This document shows, in pieces, positions 8,754-18,458 of a DNA stretch of 64,000 nt. How positions within the stretch are numbered: the stretch's first letter is position 1; each line of letters begins with the position of its first letter. Origin of the DNA: Halobiforma lacisalsi AJ5 (GTDB lineage: Archaea; Halobacteriota; Halobacteria; Halobacteriales; Natrialbaceae); NCBI RefSeq assembly GCF_000226975.2, contig NZ_CP019285.1:372001-436000 (forward strand), in the 5' to 3' direction. Under the pieces are notes generated by a model. The model was not told the origin of the DNA and ran no database searches. It worked only from the letters and a program-made list of their open reading frames with translations. A program made the translations under genes and the position numbers.

Positions 8754-9092
8754 CTACTCGTCTCGAGTGCGAATCGTCGTAACCGCGATGTAGCCCCCGC
8801 CAGCCAGCAACAGCGCGTAGCCGCCGAACACCTGGAGGGCCGTCGCCGCGAACGCAACGAGGAAGAGCCCGATGCCGGCGACCAGGTGTGCGAGTGCGAA
8901 GTCGCCCCGACCGTACGCGCCGTGGAGGGAACCGACCGCGACGAACGTCAGCCCGAACGCTCCCACGGCGAGCGACACCGCGTCGATCCCGAACACCGAT
9001 TCCCGGACGAACGTCCCGTAACCGAGCAGGAGGATCGCGATCACCGTCCCGACACCGATCGTCGTCTCCTGTACGTCGACCGTCTCTGCCAT
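8754..9092 (-). CDS. Small membrane protein, function unknown
   Basis: A 112-residue hydrophobic protein with about four predicted helices (16-31, 39-59, 64-84, 86-104) and a short charged C terminus. It is convergent with the CBS gene and shows no recognised domain. GC3 and composition match neighbouring genes, so it is likely a real haloarchaeal membrane protein. Confidence 0.65.
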   Translation of the reverse strand: MAETVDVQETTIGVGTVIAILLLGYGTFVRESVFGIDAVSLAVGAFGLTFVAVGSLHGAYGRGDFALAHLVAGIGLFLVAFAATALQVFGGYALLLAGGGYIAVTTIRTRDE

Positions 9093-9153
9093 CGCCTACT
9101 CATTCGGCCCGGTCGGCAAAGCGCTGACGTTCCGTTCCGCTCCGCGCTGGCCG

Positions 9154-9678
9154 CTACAGTTTCCGATACCGGCCGCGGCTCTCGCTGACGACCCCGCGGC
9201 GGGTCAACTTCTCGAGCGCGTCCCGGACGTACTCCGCGGAGACGCCCCGTTCACCCGCGTAGTCGACGACCTCGTCCTCGGTGGGCTCCTCGAGGGCCTC
9301 GAGTGCACGCTCGACGATCTCCTTCTTGCTCCCGCTGTGGGACGGACCGCGGGGGTCACGGTCGCCCGCGGCCGCCACCTCGTCGACGTCGAGGCCGGAC
9401 TCCTCGAGGTATCGGTCGTCGTCGACGACGCCGTCGGCGACCTCGTCCTCGAGGGCGTCGAACGAGTCCAGTTCGGCGAACCGCTCGCCCTCGCCCTGAC
9501 GGTTCGCGAGCATCGAGGCGCGGACGTCGCGAGCGTGGTTCGCGTCCTCAGTTTCGACGAACTTCTTGCGCTTCTCGTAGGCGCGACGCGAGCCACAGCG
9601 GGGACACTGGGTCGTTTCGGACCGGCCCTCGAGGATCCAGAGGTGCGAGCACTCGCTACAGCCGACGACGGCGTACAT
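9154..9678 (-). CDS. DUF5817 zinc-ribbon and winged-helix-like protein
   Basis: A 174-residue protein. The N terminus carries a zinc ribbon with CSEC (residues 8-11) and CPRCG (26-30), a form seen in haloarchaeal DUF5817 proteins. A long acidic linker leads to a C-terminal helical part resembling a winged helix: ALEALEEPTEDEVVDYAGERG and YVRDALEKLTRRGVV, ending in a basic GRYRKL. The architecture suggests nucleic-acid binding or regulation, but the function is unknown. Confidence 0.75.
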   Translation of the reverse strand: MYAVVGCSECSHLWILEGRSETTQCPRCGSRRAYEKRKKFVETEDANHARDVRASMLANRQGEGERFAELDSFDALEDEVADGVVDDDRYLEESGLDVDEVAAAGDRDPRGPSHSGSKKEIVERALEALEEPTEDEVVDYAGERGVSAEYVRDALEKLTRRGVVSESRGRYRKL

Positions 9679-9905
9679 GTCTCGTTCCGAGGTGGGGCGT
9701 CCCAGTAGTTCAACCTTCGGTCACGGACCCGGCGACCGCTTATAGCGAAACGGTGATCTCCTCGTCGACCCCGGCCCCCGACAGCCCCGACGTCGTCAGC
9801 ATCGCCTCGCGCCGGCCCGTTTTCTCGACGTCGATCCTGCTCGCAGCCCGGCGATCGGATCTCCCGTCCCCGAAAACTATGCCGCTGGGCCGCCACTCGA
9901 GACCC

Positions 9906-10298
9906 ATGCAGAGAGTTGCACTCGAGGACCTCGAGGCCTCGGAGGCCGCCGACGGGGTCCACCTGGCGCTGATGGCCGGCTCCGAGTCGATGAACGTCCA
10001 GCACTTCGAGATCGAACCCGGCGCGGTCGTCGAGGAACACAGCCACCCCCACGAACAGACAGGGTTCATCTACGAGGGCGAGTTGACGTTCCTGACCGAC
10101 ACCGACGAGCAACGCTCCTCGAGCGATCGGAAATCAGCGGGTTCCGATGGCGGTGAAGAACTCGTCTGCGGGCCCGGGGACTCCTACGCGATCCCGGGAG
10201 GCCAGCCCCACGCGGCCGAGAACCGCGGGGACGAGACGGTTCGCGGAGTCGACATCTTCAGCCCGCCGCGGGAGAACCCGAGTTGGGAGGAAGACTGA
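9906..10298 (+). CDS. Cupin-domain protein
   Basis: A 130-residue single cupin. Motif 1 is EEHSHPHEQTGFIYEGEL, giving three His and a Glu as likely metal ligands; motif 2 includes GPGDSYAIPGGQPHAAEN with the fourth His. An acidic Ser/Asp-rich insertion between the motifs is haloarchaea-like. Substrate unknown; small cupins of this kind are often dioxygenase-like or sugar-binding proteins. An AT-rich element (AAAACTATG near 9870) about 30 bases before the ATG is a plausible promoter. Confidence 0.85.
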   Translation: MQRVALEDLEASEAADGVHLALMAGSESMNVQHFEIEPGAVVEEHSHPHEQTGFIYEGELTFLTDTDEQRSSSDRKSAGSDGGEELVCGPGDSYAIPGGQPHAAENRGDETVRGVDIFSPPRENPSWEED

Positions 10299-10331
10299 AG
10301 CAGAACTCCACCACTCGAGAATACCACGGAG

Positions 10332-10338
10332 TTTTATA
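10332..10338 (+). promoter_or_regulatory. TATA box of the Nramp-like transporter gene
   Basis: TTTTATA lies about 25 bases upstream of ATG 10361, so the transcript is probably leaderless. This excludes the upstream in-frame start at 10283. Confidence 0.65.
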
Positions 10339-10360
10339 CACCCCATCACAAGAACGAGCG

Positions 10361-11728
10361 ATGGCAACCGAAGCGCGCGGGATCGGCGTTGGGCGCATCG
10401 GAACGTTCGTTCGACGGCTGGGGCCGACCTGGCTCGCCGGCGCGATCGCCGCCGGGCCGGCGACCATGGCGAGCCTCCTCGTCGCGGGGGCCAGTTTCGG
10501 CTATGCCCTGCTGTGGGTCGTCGTCCTCTCGGCGGTCCTGGGCACGCTCGGCCAGTACCTCGCGATGCGGGTCGGCTTGCTCACCGAGCGGGGGATCGTC
10601 GCCGTCGTCGAGGACCACCTCGGCTCGTTCTGGGCCTGGGTGCTCGTGGTCGACGTCGTCCTCGCGGCCGGACTGGCACAGCTCGTGATCATGCTGACCC
10701 TGGCCGACGTGAGCGCGACGATCGCGGCGAACGCGGGGGTCGGGATCGGCCCGCTGACGGACTCGCGGTTCTGGGGCGTCGCCTGGGCGCTGGTACTCGC
10801 CGCCGGGCTCGCGACCGGCGGCTACCGGTTCGCAGAGGTCGGCGCGAAGGTACTCGTCTCGCTGGTCGTTCTTGCGTTCGTCGCGTCGGCGTTCGTCGTC
10901 CCGATCGATCCGGCCGCGGCCGCGACGGGGATCGTACCCGAGATCCCGGGCGTTGGCGGAGCAGTCGTTGCGGCCGGCGTCCTCGGCGGCGCGGTCCACA
11001 TCACGCTGTTGACGATGCAAAGCTACACGATGCGAGCCCGCGGCTGGACCGAGCGCGATCGGGACATCGCGACCTTCGACGTGGTCAGTTCGATGCTCGC
11101 CGCGTTCGGGATCTTCAGCCTCGCGGTCTTCCTCGTCGCAGCGAGTGTCCTCCCGCAGGTCGTGGCCGATCCCGCGGCGATCGACGAGATCCAGGCCGCC
11201 GAGGCGCTTGGCCCCATTGCGGGCGAGCACGCGACCTGGATCTTCCTTCTGGGGCTATGGGGCGCCGCGGTCTCGACGCTCGGCGGGAATACGATCGTTC
11301 CGCCCTACTTGCTCGCCGACAAACTCGGCTGGGAGCAGTCCGTGGAGGATCCCCGGTACCGTGGCGCGCTCGTCGTCGTCGCGCTTGCCTCCGCAGCGGG
11401 CGCGTTCCTCGGGGGTACCTTCTTCCAGTTGCTCGTCCTCGTGCTCGCGTTCGGGCTCGTGGGCACGCCCTTTGCCCTCGCGGTGATCCTCTACCTGCTG
11501 AACGATCCGAGCATCGTCCCCGAAACGAACTCCCGCACGGCGAACCTCGGCGGCATCGTCCTGTTCGCCGTCGCGACCGTCCTCGCGGTCGAGTTCGTCC
11601 TCGAGGAACTCGAGGCCGCGGCGGCCGGCGACCCGCTCTCGGCGTTCGTCGTCGCGTTCGCGGTCGCGATGGCCGTCGCGATACTCGGCCTGGTCGTGAA
11701 GTACGTCCGAGACCGTGGACGCGCCTGA
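10361..11728 (+). CDS. Nramp-family transporter lacking the canonical metal-binding motifs
   Basis: A 455-residue membrane protein with about 11 helices and clear Nramp similarity in TM1-TM3 (ASFGYALLWVVVLSAVLG and QYLAMRVGLLTERG). In genuine Mn/Fe transporters TM1 carries DPGN and TM6 carries MPH, which bind the metal. Here the TM1 position reads GPAT, and the TM6 segment (GGAVHITLLTMQSYTM) has no MPH. It may therefore move a different substrate or use another coordination scheme, as in Nramp-related Mg or Al transporters that also changed these residues. It stands alone, after the cupin gene, with its own promoter. Confidence 0.85.
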   Translation: MATEARGIGVGRIGTFVRRLGPTWLAGAIAAGPATMASLLVAGASFGYALLWVVVLSAVLGTLGQYLAMRVGLLTERGIVAVVEDHLGSFWAWVLVVDVVLAAGLAQLVIMLTLADVSATIAANAGVGIGPLTDSRFWGVAWALVLAAGLATGGYRFAEVGAKVLVSLVVLAFVASAFVVPIDPAAAATGIVPEIPGVGGAVVAAGVLGGAVHITLLTMQSYTMRARGWTERDRDIATFDVVSSMLAAFGIFSLAVFLVAASVLPQVVADPAAIDEIQAAEALGPIAGEHATWIFLLGLWGAAVSTLGGNTIVPPYLLADKLGWEQSVEDPRYRGALVVVALASAAGAFLGGTFFQLLVLVLAFGLVGTPFALAVILYLLNDPSIVPETNSRTANLGGIVLFAVATVLAVEFVLEELEAAAAGDPLSAFVVAFAVAMAVAILGLVVKYVRDRGRA

Positions 11729-11791
11729 CGGCCCCGGATATCAGCACCCCCTCCCCCAGTTCCGGTTCCCCCTCTCGTGTTCGACCGATTG

Positions 11792-12118
11792 TCAGCCGAA
11801 GAACGCCCCGCCCATTCGGCCGGGATTAGGGTCCTCCTCGTCGTCTTCGTTCTCGCCCCCGTTCTCGTCCCCTTCCCCCTCCCCCTCCGACTCCCTCTCG
11901 CGGTAGTCCGCGAGTTCGGAGGCGTAGACGGCCACCACTGTCCGGGTTTCGTCGTCCTGAATCGAGAACGCCCGGACGACGTAGTTTGGGACGTCCGCGC
12001 CGGGCTCGAGGGTTTCCGCGTAGTCGGCGATCGATCGGAGTACCTCGGCCGAGTGGTCCTCGAACCGTTCGACGATGAAGTCCGGAACCGTCTCGTGTGG
12101 TGTGGGGAGTGTTGGCAT
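11792..12118 (-). CDS. Conserved haloarchaeal hypothetical protein with acidic tail
   Basis: A 108-residue soluble protein. The first 72 residues (MPTLPTPHETVPDFIVERF and a following VVAVYASELADYRE strand-helix pattern) look folded; residues 73-100 are nearly all Glu, Asp, Gly and Asn, ending in GRMGGAFFG. No known domain is recognised. A plausible real gene because of its codon use and typical acidic tail. Confidence 0.65.
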   Translation of the reverse strand: MPTLPTPHETVPDFIVERFEDHSAEVLRSIADYAETLEPGADVPNYVVRAFSIQDDETRTVVAVYASELADYRERESEGEGEGDENGGENEDDEEDPNPGRMGGAFFG

Positions 12119-12204
12119 GCGTACCCCCTCGAGTTCGACGTAAATAACTTCCAGGGTTCGTTGAATTACTGCTCGAGCGACGAGTCTGCGCTCGAGTCGC
12201 GCGG

Positions 12205-12708
12205 CTATCGGAGGCGCTCCTTGCGCATTTCGACGTGGGGAATCCCGGCCTCCTCGAACTCCTCCCCGTGGCGTTCGTAGCCGAGCCGGTCGTAGAACTC
12301 CGCCGCGTGGGTCTGGGAGTGGAGCACGAGCGGCGACAGCCCCATCGCTTCGGCCCGTTTCTCGACGGCGTCCATCAGCAGCCGGCCGATCCCCTCGCCC
12401 CGTCGCGATTTCAGGACGGCAACGCGTTCGACTTTCCCGCCGCCGTCCTCGAGTTCGCGGAGCCGGGCCACGCCGATGGGTTCCTCGCCGTCGTACGCGA
12501 CGAAGTGGACCGCGTCGTCGTCGTACTCGTCGTACTCCAGTTCCTCGTCGACGTCTTGCTCCTCGACGAAGACGGTGTGTCGAACCTCGAAGGCGTCCTC
12601 GAGGTCGTCGCCGTCGACGACGCGGACCTCGATCTCTGGGTCGGGATCGTCGCTCGCCTCGTCCTCACGTTCGCCGGTAGAATCGTCCGCGGACGCGTCC
12701 GGAGTCAT
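12205..12708 (-). CDS. GNAT-family N-acetyltransferase
   Basis: A 167-residue protein: an acidic disordered N terminus of about 28 residues, then a GNAT fold. The acetyl-CoA binding motif A is VERVAVLKSRRGEGIGRLLM (R/Q-x-x-G-x-G/A form), followed by LVLHSQTHAAEFYDRLGYE, typical of ElaA/YjcF-like enzymes, together with RHTVFVEEQDVDEELEYD in the N-terminal part. ATG at 12708 was chosen; an open extension upstream to 12807 is not needed by the fold. Substrate unknown. Confidence 0.88.
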   Translation of the reverse strand: MTPDASADDSTGEREDEASDDPDPEIEVRVVDGDDLEDAFEVRHTVFVEEQDVDEELEYDEYDDDAVHFVAYDGEEPIGVARLRELEDGGGKVERVAVLKSRRGEGIGRLLMDAVEKRAEAMGLSPLVLHSQTHAAEFYDRLGYERHGEEFEEAGIPHVEMRKERLR

Positions 12709-12874
12709 TGTGCTGGCAGTACACACTCCACGGGTGAGAGCGTTACGTCCGCGGCGATCCGGTCGCTGGTGACCCGTGACGAGATGGCGGAGACGGTCGG
12801 AGCACACGACGGCAAAAACGAAAATCGGAAAGACGAGATCCTCGTGGCTGCGCCGCGAGCGGGCGAAAACCCGT

Positions 12875-14152
<1,278 letters not shown>

Positions 14153-14376
14153 CTCGTCTGTACCGTTCTTCGATGAGGGTAAAAGGTCTACCATTTCCGT
14201 CCGTCCGCCGGTTCCGATCGCCCGAACAGCGTTCGGGCAGCGATCGCCGGCGAGCGGAGCCGTGCTGCCGCGAGAGGCGACGAGCGCAGTTCTGACGGTA
14301 ACTTGCCGGGTGTGTACGTTCGTCGAATATCGCGTTCGACGGCGGCAAACGTCAAATATCAAATTTCGGTCCCGCC

Positions 14377-14706
14377 TCAGGAGCCGTCGTCGCTGGCCTC
14401 GAGTTCGTCATCCCGGGCGGGCCCGTCCGGCGACCGGTCCCAGTGTCTGGCGAGGACGACCAGTCCGGCGACGCCGACCGCGAGGCAGGCCATCGCCACG
14501 ACGCCCCGGGTCGGCCACGACAGCCACGACTCCTCGGTCGCAGCCCAGAACACGGTGCCGAGTGTGATCGAAACGACCAGCAGCGCCGTCCCGACGTCGA
14601 TCGGATCCCGTTCGTGTGGCTCCGCGACGAGGAGTCGTCCGATCGTCACGGCCGACATCGCCGCACAGAAGCCGGCCAGCAAAACGACCGGAGTCAGCGC
14701 CGTCAT
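14377..14706 (-). CDS. Small three-helix membrane protein
   Basis: A 109-residue protein with three membrane helices (about 4-27, 38-56, 68-88) and a short acidic tail. No domain recognised. The 224-base spacer between it and icd contains an AT-rich block (about 14348-14368) of unknown role; nothing else was seen there. Confidence 0.65.
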   Translation of the reverse strand: MTALTPVVLLAGFCAAMSAVTIGRLLVAEPHERDPIDVGTALLVVSITLGTVFWAATEESWLSWPTRGVVAMACLAVGVAGLVVLARHWDRSPDGPARDDELEASDDGS

Positions 14707-14815
14707 CGTCGCCGTCGATTCTCGAGCCGCCGTCGTAAGTGTGGGGGTTTCCGGACGACCGCGTTCCGGTTCCGGTTCCGAACCGATTATCCTACCCGCG
14801 CGTCCACGGGGCCGT

Positions 14816-15757
14816 ATGCAGGTACTCGTTCACGGCGGTGCAGGCAGCGATCCGGACGAACCCGAACCCAGGCAGGCCGTCCTCGAGGAGGCGGCCGAAA
14901 CCGGGACGAACGAGACGACCCCGGTCGACGCGGTCGAGGCCGCGATCAACGTCCTCGAGTCCTCGCCGCGGTTCAACGCCGGTGTCGGCGGCGCGGTCCA
15001 GAGCGACGGCGCGATCCGGACCGACGCCGGGATCATGACCGACGACCGGGCGGTCGGCGCGGCCTGCTCGATGCCGGACGTCGAGCACGCGATCAGCGTC
15101 GCTCGAGTCGTCATGGAGGAAACTCCCCACGGGTTCGTCTCGGGCGACCACGCCGTCTCGCTGGCCGAGGCGTTCGGCGTCGAGACCGGCGTCGACCTCT
15201 GGAGCGACCGCACGCGCGACCAGTGGGCCGAGGAGGGACTCGAGTCCGCCGGCGGCATCCGCGACCAACTCGAGGCGATCCGCGACCGGTACGGGCGTTC
15301 GGACCCCGACGGCCGCGACGAGCCGGTCGAGGAGCACGACCACGACACCGTCGGACGAAATCCAACGAGCAGTGATCCGAAGGATCACGACACCGTCGGC
15401 GCGGTAGCGTTCGACGGCGACTCGCTCGCGGCGGCGACCTCGACCGGCGGGCGCTGGCTCGCGCTGACCGGCCGCGTCGGCGACGTCCCCCAGGTCGGTT
15501 CCGGGTTCTACTGTTCGCCCGCCGCCGCGGTGAGCGCGACGGGTGCAGGGGAGGACATCGCCCGCGTGACCCTCTCGCGGCGGGCCGCCCGTCACGTCGA
15601 GAACGGCCTCGAGGCGGACGCGGCGGCCCAACTCGCGATCGAGGAGTTCGCCGAACTGACGGGCTCGACGGCGGGGCTCATCTGTCTGGATGCCCGTGGC
15701 AACCTCGGCTCGGCGTTCAACAGTTCGCAGATGCAGACGGCCCACGCCCGCGACTGA
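14816..15757 (+). CDS. Isoaspartyl peptidase / L-asparaginase (Ntn hydrolase) with a duplicated active-site segment
   Basis: A 313-residue plant-type asparaginase that hydrolyses asparagine or isoaspartyl dipeptides. [13 protein letters not shown] at the N terminus and [13 protein letters not shown] are family hallmarks. The autocatalytic site is [11 protein letters not shown]: cleavage before this Thr creates the nucleophile, and the TSTGG segment follows. Unusually, a second HDTVG occurs 15 residues earlier (DNA repeats at 15341-15354 and 15386-15399), separated by [10 protein letters not shown]. Only the second copy continues into the conserved AVAFDG, so that Thr is the predicted nucleophile. 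Start set at ATG 14816, where the conserved strand begins. Confidence 0.92.
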   Translation: MQVLVHGGAGSDPDEPEPRQAVLEEAAETGTNETTPVDAVEAAINVLESSPRFNAGVGGAVQSDGAIRTDAGIMTDDRAVGAACSMPDVEHAISVARVVMEETPHGFVSGDHAVSLAEAFGVETGVDLWSDRTRDQWAEEGLESAGGIRDQLEAIRDRYGRSDPDGRDEPVEEHDHDTVGRNPTSSDPKDHDTVGAVAFDGDSLAAATSTGGRWLALTGRVGDVPQVGSGFYCSPAAAVSATGAGEDIARVTLSRRAARHVENGLEADAAAQLAIEEFAELTGSTAGLICLDARGNLGSAFNSSQMQTAHARD

Positions 15758-15860
15758 GCGGGCGAGGCCGCGTTCGTCGACGTTCGACCTCTCCAGTCCG
15801 GTCGGTTTCGACGATCGACGTAGATTACTTTTAATATTGTCGTGTTCGTTGTCACAGTCG

Positions 15861-15980
15861 ATGCTCGAACACGCACACCACGCCGCACGGCAGTGCCCCC
15901 GCTGTGGGACGACGCTCTCGAATGTCCAGGGGGTCGACGCCTGTCCGGAGTGTCGCTGGACCGACGGGCCGGACCGCTGA
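15861..15980 (+). CDS. 39-residue double zinc-knuckle microprotein
   Basis: A very short gene (39 codons) encoding a protein with CPRCG at residues 12-16 and CPECR near residue 28, i.e. one complete four-cysteine zinc ribbon, and a His-rich start ([10 protein letters not shown]). AT-rich sequence (ACTTTTAATATTG, about 15828-15840) 25 bases upstream is a good archaeal promoter for a start at 15861. Such mini zinc proteins are typical of haloarchaea; role unknown. It lies between the asparaginase and map genes on the same strand. Confidence 0.7.
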   Translation: MLEHAHHAARQCPRCGTTLSNVQGVDACPECRWTDGPDR

Positions 15981-16045
15981 CGCCTCCCGGGACGCGATCG
16001 ACCGGAGGCGGAACCTCTTTTTGTCGACCGGTGCAACCCCGGTAC

Positions 16046-16948
16046 ATGGCCGAATCCGACGACGAGGTGGATCTGCAGTCCGAGAAGTACGAGAAACACC
16101 GCGAGGCCGGGGAGATCCTCGCCCAGGTACGGGAGGAGACCGCCGAACGGGTCGAGGTCGGCGTCAGCCACCTCGAGGTCGCGGAGTACGCCGAGGACCG
16201 GATCCGCGAACTTGGCGGCGAACCCGCCTTCCCGGTCAACATCTCGATCGACGAGGAGGCGGCCCACGCGACGCCGTCGATCGACGACGACTCGACGTTC
16301 GGCGAGGAGATGGTCAATCTCGACATCGGCGTCCACGTCGACGGCTGGCTGGCCGACACCGCGATCACCGTCGACCTCTCGGGCAACCCCGAACTCGCCG
16401 AAGCCTCCGAACAGGCGCTGGAGGCCGCCCTCGAGGTCGTCGAACCCGGCGTCGAAACCGGCGAAATCGGCGCGGAGATCGAGGACGTCATCGACGGCTA
16501 CGGCTTCAATCCCGTCGTCAACCTCACCGGCCACGGACTGGGCCACTGGGAACAGCACACCCAGCCGAACATCCCGAACCGCGCCGTCTCCCAGGGTGCG
16601 ACGCTCGAGGTCGGCGACGTCGTCGCGATCGAACCGTTCGCGACCGACGGCGGCGGCAAGGTGACCGAAGGTGCAAGCGAGGAGATCTTCGCGCTCGAAC
16701 GCGAGGGGACCGTCCGGAACCGGCAGGCCCGCGAGGCTCTCGACCAGATCACCGAGGAGTTCCGGACGCTGCCGTTCGCGACGCGCTGGCTCGAGACGGA
16801 TCGGGCCGAGATGGCGCTGCGACGGCTGAAGCGCAACGACATCGTCCACGGCTACCCGGTGCTCCAGGAGGACGATGGCTACCTCGTCAGCCAGAAAGAG
16901 CACACGATCATCGTCACCGAGGACGGCTGCGAAGTGACGACGGACTGA
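16046..16948 (+). CDS. map: Methionine aminopeptidase, type II
   Basis: A 300-residue archaeal-type methionine aminopeptidase that removes N-terminal Met from new proteins. Metal ligands are visible in order: the two Asp of DIGVHVDGWLADTAIT, the His of GHGLGHWEQH, the Glu of AIEPFATDGGG and the C-terminal Glu of QKEHTIIVTEDG. The helical insertion of about 60 residues between the last two ligands (containing EEFRTLPFATRWLE) identifies the type II enzyme. A TCTTTTTG element around 16015-16022 is a likely TATA box for a nearly leaderless transcript. Confidence 0.97.
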   Translation: MAESDDEVDLQSEKYEKHREAGEILAQVREETAERVEVGVSHLEVAEYAEDRIRELGGEPAFPVNISIDEEAAHATPSIDDDSTFGEEMVNLDIGVHVDGWLADTAITVDLSGNPELAEASEQALEAALEVVEPGVETGEIGAEIEDVIDGYGFNPVVNLTGHGLGHWEQHTQPNIPNRAVSQGATLEVGDVVAIEPFATDGGGKVTEGASEEIFALEREGTVRNRQAREALDQITEEFRTLPFATRWLETDRAEMALRRLKRNDIVHGYPVLQEDDGYLVSQKEHTIIVTEDGCEVTTD

Positions 16949-17105
16949 ATTGACGAATCGGTCGGAGATTAGGTTCGGAAATTATTTTTCGCGCGGGCGG
17001 ACAGAGGAGAGCGTGACACCAGAGAGGAAGGCGAAGGGGGAGATCGAAGAGCGGCGATTCGATCCGGACCGCGGGGGTGAATCGGTCTCGAGTCGAACCG
17101 GACGA

Positions 17106-17306
17106 TCAGGCGTTGTTCATCCGCTGGCTGGAACGAGCGCCACAGCGCTGACATTCGCTGACGCGGTAGGGTTCGCGAGAGAACTGGGCGTTCTCCTCTT
17201 TGACGCTCTCGGTTCGAATCTGGACCGAAACTTCGTGAATAGTTTCAAGTTCACACTCGTCGCAGTATTCGGTTATCCCATTGAATGAGTTATCAGTCGT
17301 TGCCAT
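17106..17306 (-). CDS. Zinc beta-ribbon protein (DUF7835-like)
   Basis: A 66-residue protein with CDEC (residues 15-18) and CQRCG (52-56) flanking beta strands, as in small haloarchaeal zinc beta-ribbon proteins. A TATA-like CTTTTAAG on the minus strand near 17331-17338 lies about 26 bases upstream, suggesting a leaderless transcript. The DUF name is from memory of the family pattern and is tentative. Confidence 0.65.
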   Translation of the reverse strand: MATTDNSFNGITEYCDECELETIHEVSVQIRTESVKEENAQFSREPYRVSECQRCGARSSQRMNNA

Positions 17307-17580
17307 TACTGACCCGGTTGCGGTAGTACCATCTTAAAAGCCCGCTTCGTATCGAGACGTGAGTCGGAAATCCTCAACGAGAGGTTTCGATTCCCTGTAA
17401 CTCCAGCAGATCGTTCAATACTGTTCAGTCGGTTATATGATTCCCTATTTCTGAATGTCCATCTAGAAATATAATGTCCACCAGTGATAGAACATCGGCC
17501 GGAGTAATATCTCGTTTCGACAGATCACAGAACGAAGACGATCGTCGGTGACGGCCAGAGCGGACGGCCGGGACCGACAG
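17307..17580. other. AT-rich intergenic spacer between divergent genes
   Basis: About 300 bases without a convincing gene. It holds the promoter of the zinc-ribbon gene at its left end and the TATA box of the HIT gene at its right end. The middle is clearly richer in A and T than its surroundings (for example near 17465-17475) and contains no reading frame with haloarchaeal codon use. It could host an upstream regulatory site or a small RNA, but nothing specific is visible. Confidence 0.4.
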
Positions 17581-17588
17581 TATATAAA
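17581..17588 (+). promoter_or_regulatory. TATA box of the HIT gene
   Basis: TATATAAA is placed 23 bases before ATG 17611, implying a leaderless transcript and excluding the upstream in-frame ATG at 17548. Confidence 0.75.
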
Positions 17589-17610
17589 ACACTCTACCCT
17601 GTCATCCGGT

Positions 17611-18153
17611 ATGGAACAGGTCTTCGCACCGTGGCGGATAGAGTGGATCAGACGCGACGACAAGAACCCCGACATCGACGACTGCGTCTTCTGTGAACTC
17701 CCCGAACGGGAACGGGACGAAGACCGGGAGAACCTGCTCGTCGCGCGCAGCGAGCACGCGTTCGTCATGCTGAACAACTACCCGTACAACCCGGGCCACG
17801 TGATGGTCATTCCCCGGGCACACACCGGCGAGTACGGCGATCTCGGCGACGAGCAGCTGCTCGACCACGCACGGCTGAAACAGCGAACGTTCGACGCCCT
17901 CGAGGCGGCCATCGAACCCGACGGGTTCAACGCCGGGTTGAACCTCGGCGACGGTGCCGGCGGTTCGATCGACGACCACCTCCACACTCACGTCGTCCCG
18001 CGCTGGGAAGGCGACACGAACTTCATGCCGGTTCTGAGCGACACGACAGTGATCGTCGAGGCGCTGGAGGAGACGTACGACCACCTCCACGAGGCGTTCG
18101 CAGCACAGGAGGGTGCAACGGTTCCGGACGACGGTGCAGTCCGTTTCGACTGA
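17611..18153 (+). CDS. HIT-family nucleotide hydrolase/transferase
   Basis: A 180-residue histidine-triad protein. The HIT motif is HLHTHVVPRW, preceded by GLNLGDGAGGSIDD; the N-terminal part has CVFCELPERE and the strand NNYPYNPGHVMVIPRAH. This resembles archaeal Ap4A-type phosphorylases or HIT hydrolases acting on AMP conjugates and dinucleoside polyphosphates. The CxxC is compatible with a structural zinc. Exact substrate not determined. Confidence 0.92.
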   Translation: MEQVFAPWRIEWIRRDDKNPDIDDCVFCELPERERDEDRENLLVARSEHAFVMLNNYPYNPGHVMVIPRAHTGEYGDLGDEQLLDHARLKQRTFDALEAAIEPDGFNAGLNLGDGAGGSIDDHLHTHVVPRWEGDTNFMPVLSDTTVIVEALEETYDHLHEAFAAQEGATVPDDGAVRFD

Positions 18154-18168
18154 TCGGGCCGATCAGGC

Positions 18169-18411
18169 TCAGGCGTACGTCGTCTCGAGGAACTCGAGGA
18201 TCCGGTCGGATTCGGCCATCGTCACGCCGTACTCCTCGTCGACCAGCACCGGGACCTGCCGTTGCCCGGAAAGCCGCTTGACCTCGTCTCGTTCGGAGTG
18301 GGGTGGGTCGACCCAGACGCTCTCGTAGTCTATGTCCAGTTCCTCGAGGCTGTCGGCGACCCGCTCGCAGTAGGGACAGCCGTCGAGTTCGTACAGGGTA
18401 ATCGAAGCCAT
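18169..18411 (-). CDS. Glutaredoxin-like / GST N-terminal domain protein
   Basis: An 80-residue thioredoxin-fold protein with redox motif CPYC at residues 12-15, the cis-Pro loop QVPVLVDEEYG and a final ESDRILEFLE helix, which is the pattern of glutaredoxin or the GST N-terminal domain. Since haloarchaea use gamma-glutamylcysteine rather than glutathione, it probably works in that thiol system or in protein disulfide exchange. Start ATG at 18411. It is convergent with the HIT gene, 15 bases apart. Confidence 0.88.
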   Translation of the reverse strand: MASITLYELDGCPYCERVADSLEELDIDYESVWVDPPHSERDEVKRLSGQRQVPVLVDEEYGVTMAESDRILEFLETTYA

Positions 18412-18458
18412 GGGCTGACTTCGTGGCGAATCGTCAAAAGATCCGGCGTCCGGGGCCG

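Noticed and set aside
14792-16903. Minus-strand open frame of about 703 codons
   Set aside because: It lies opposite the asparaginase and map genes, both with clear motifs, and crosses the promoter between them.
17211-17235. GGTTCGAATC, resembling a tRNA T-arm
   Set aside because: It lies within the coding sequence of the zinc-ribbon gene and no acceptor or anticodon arm can be folded around it.
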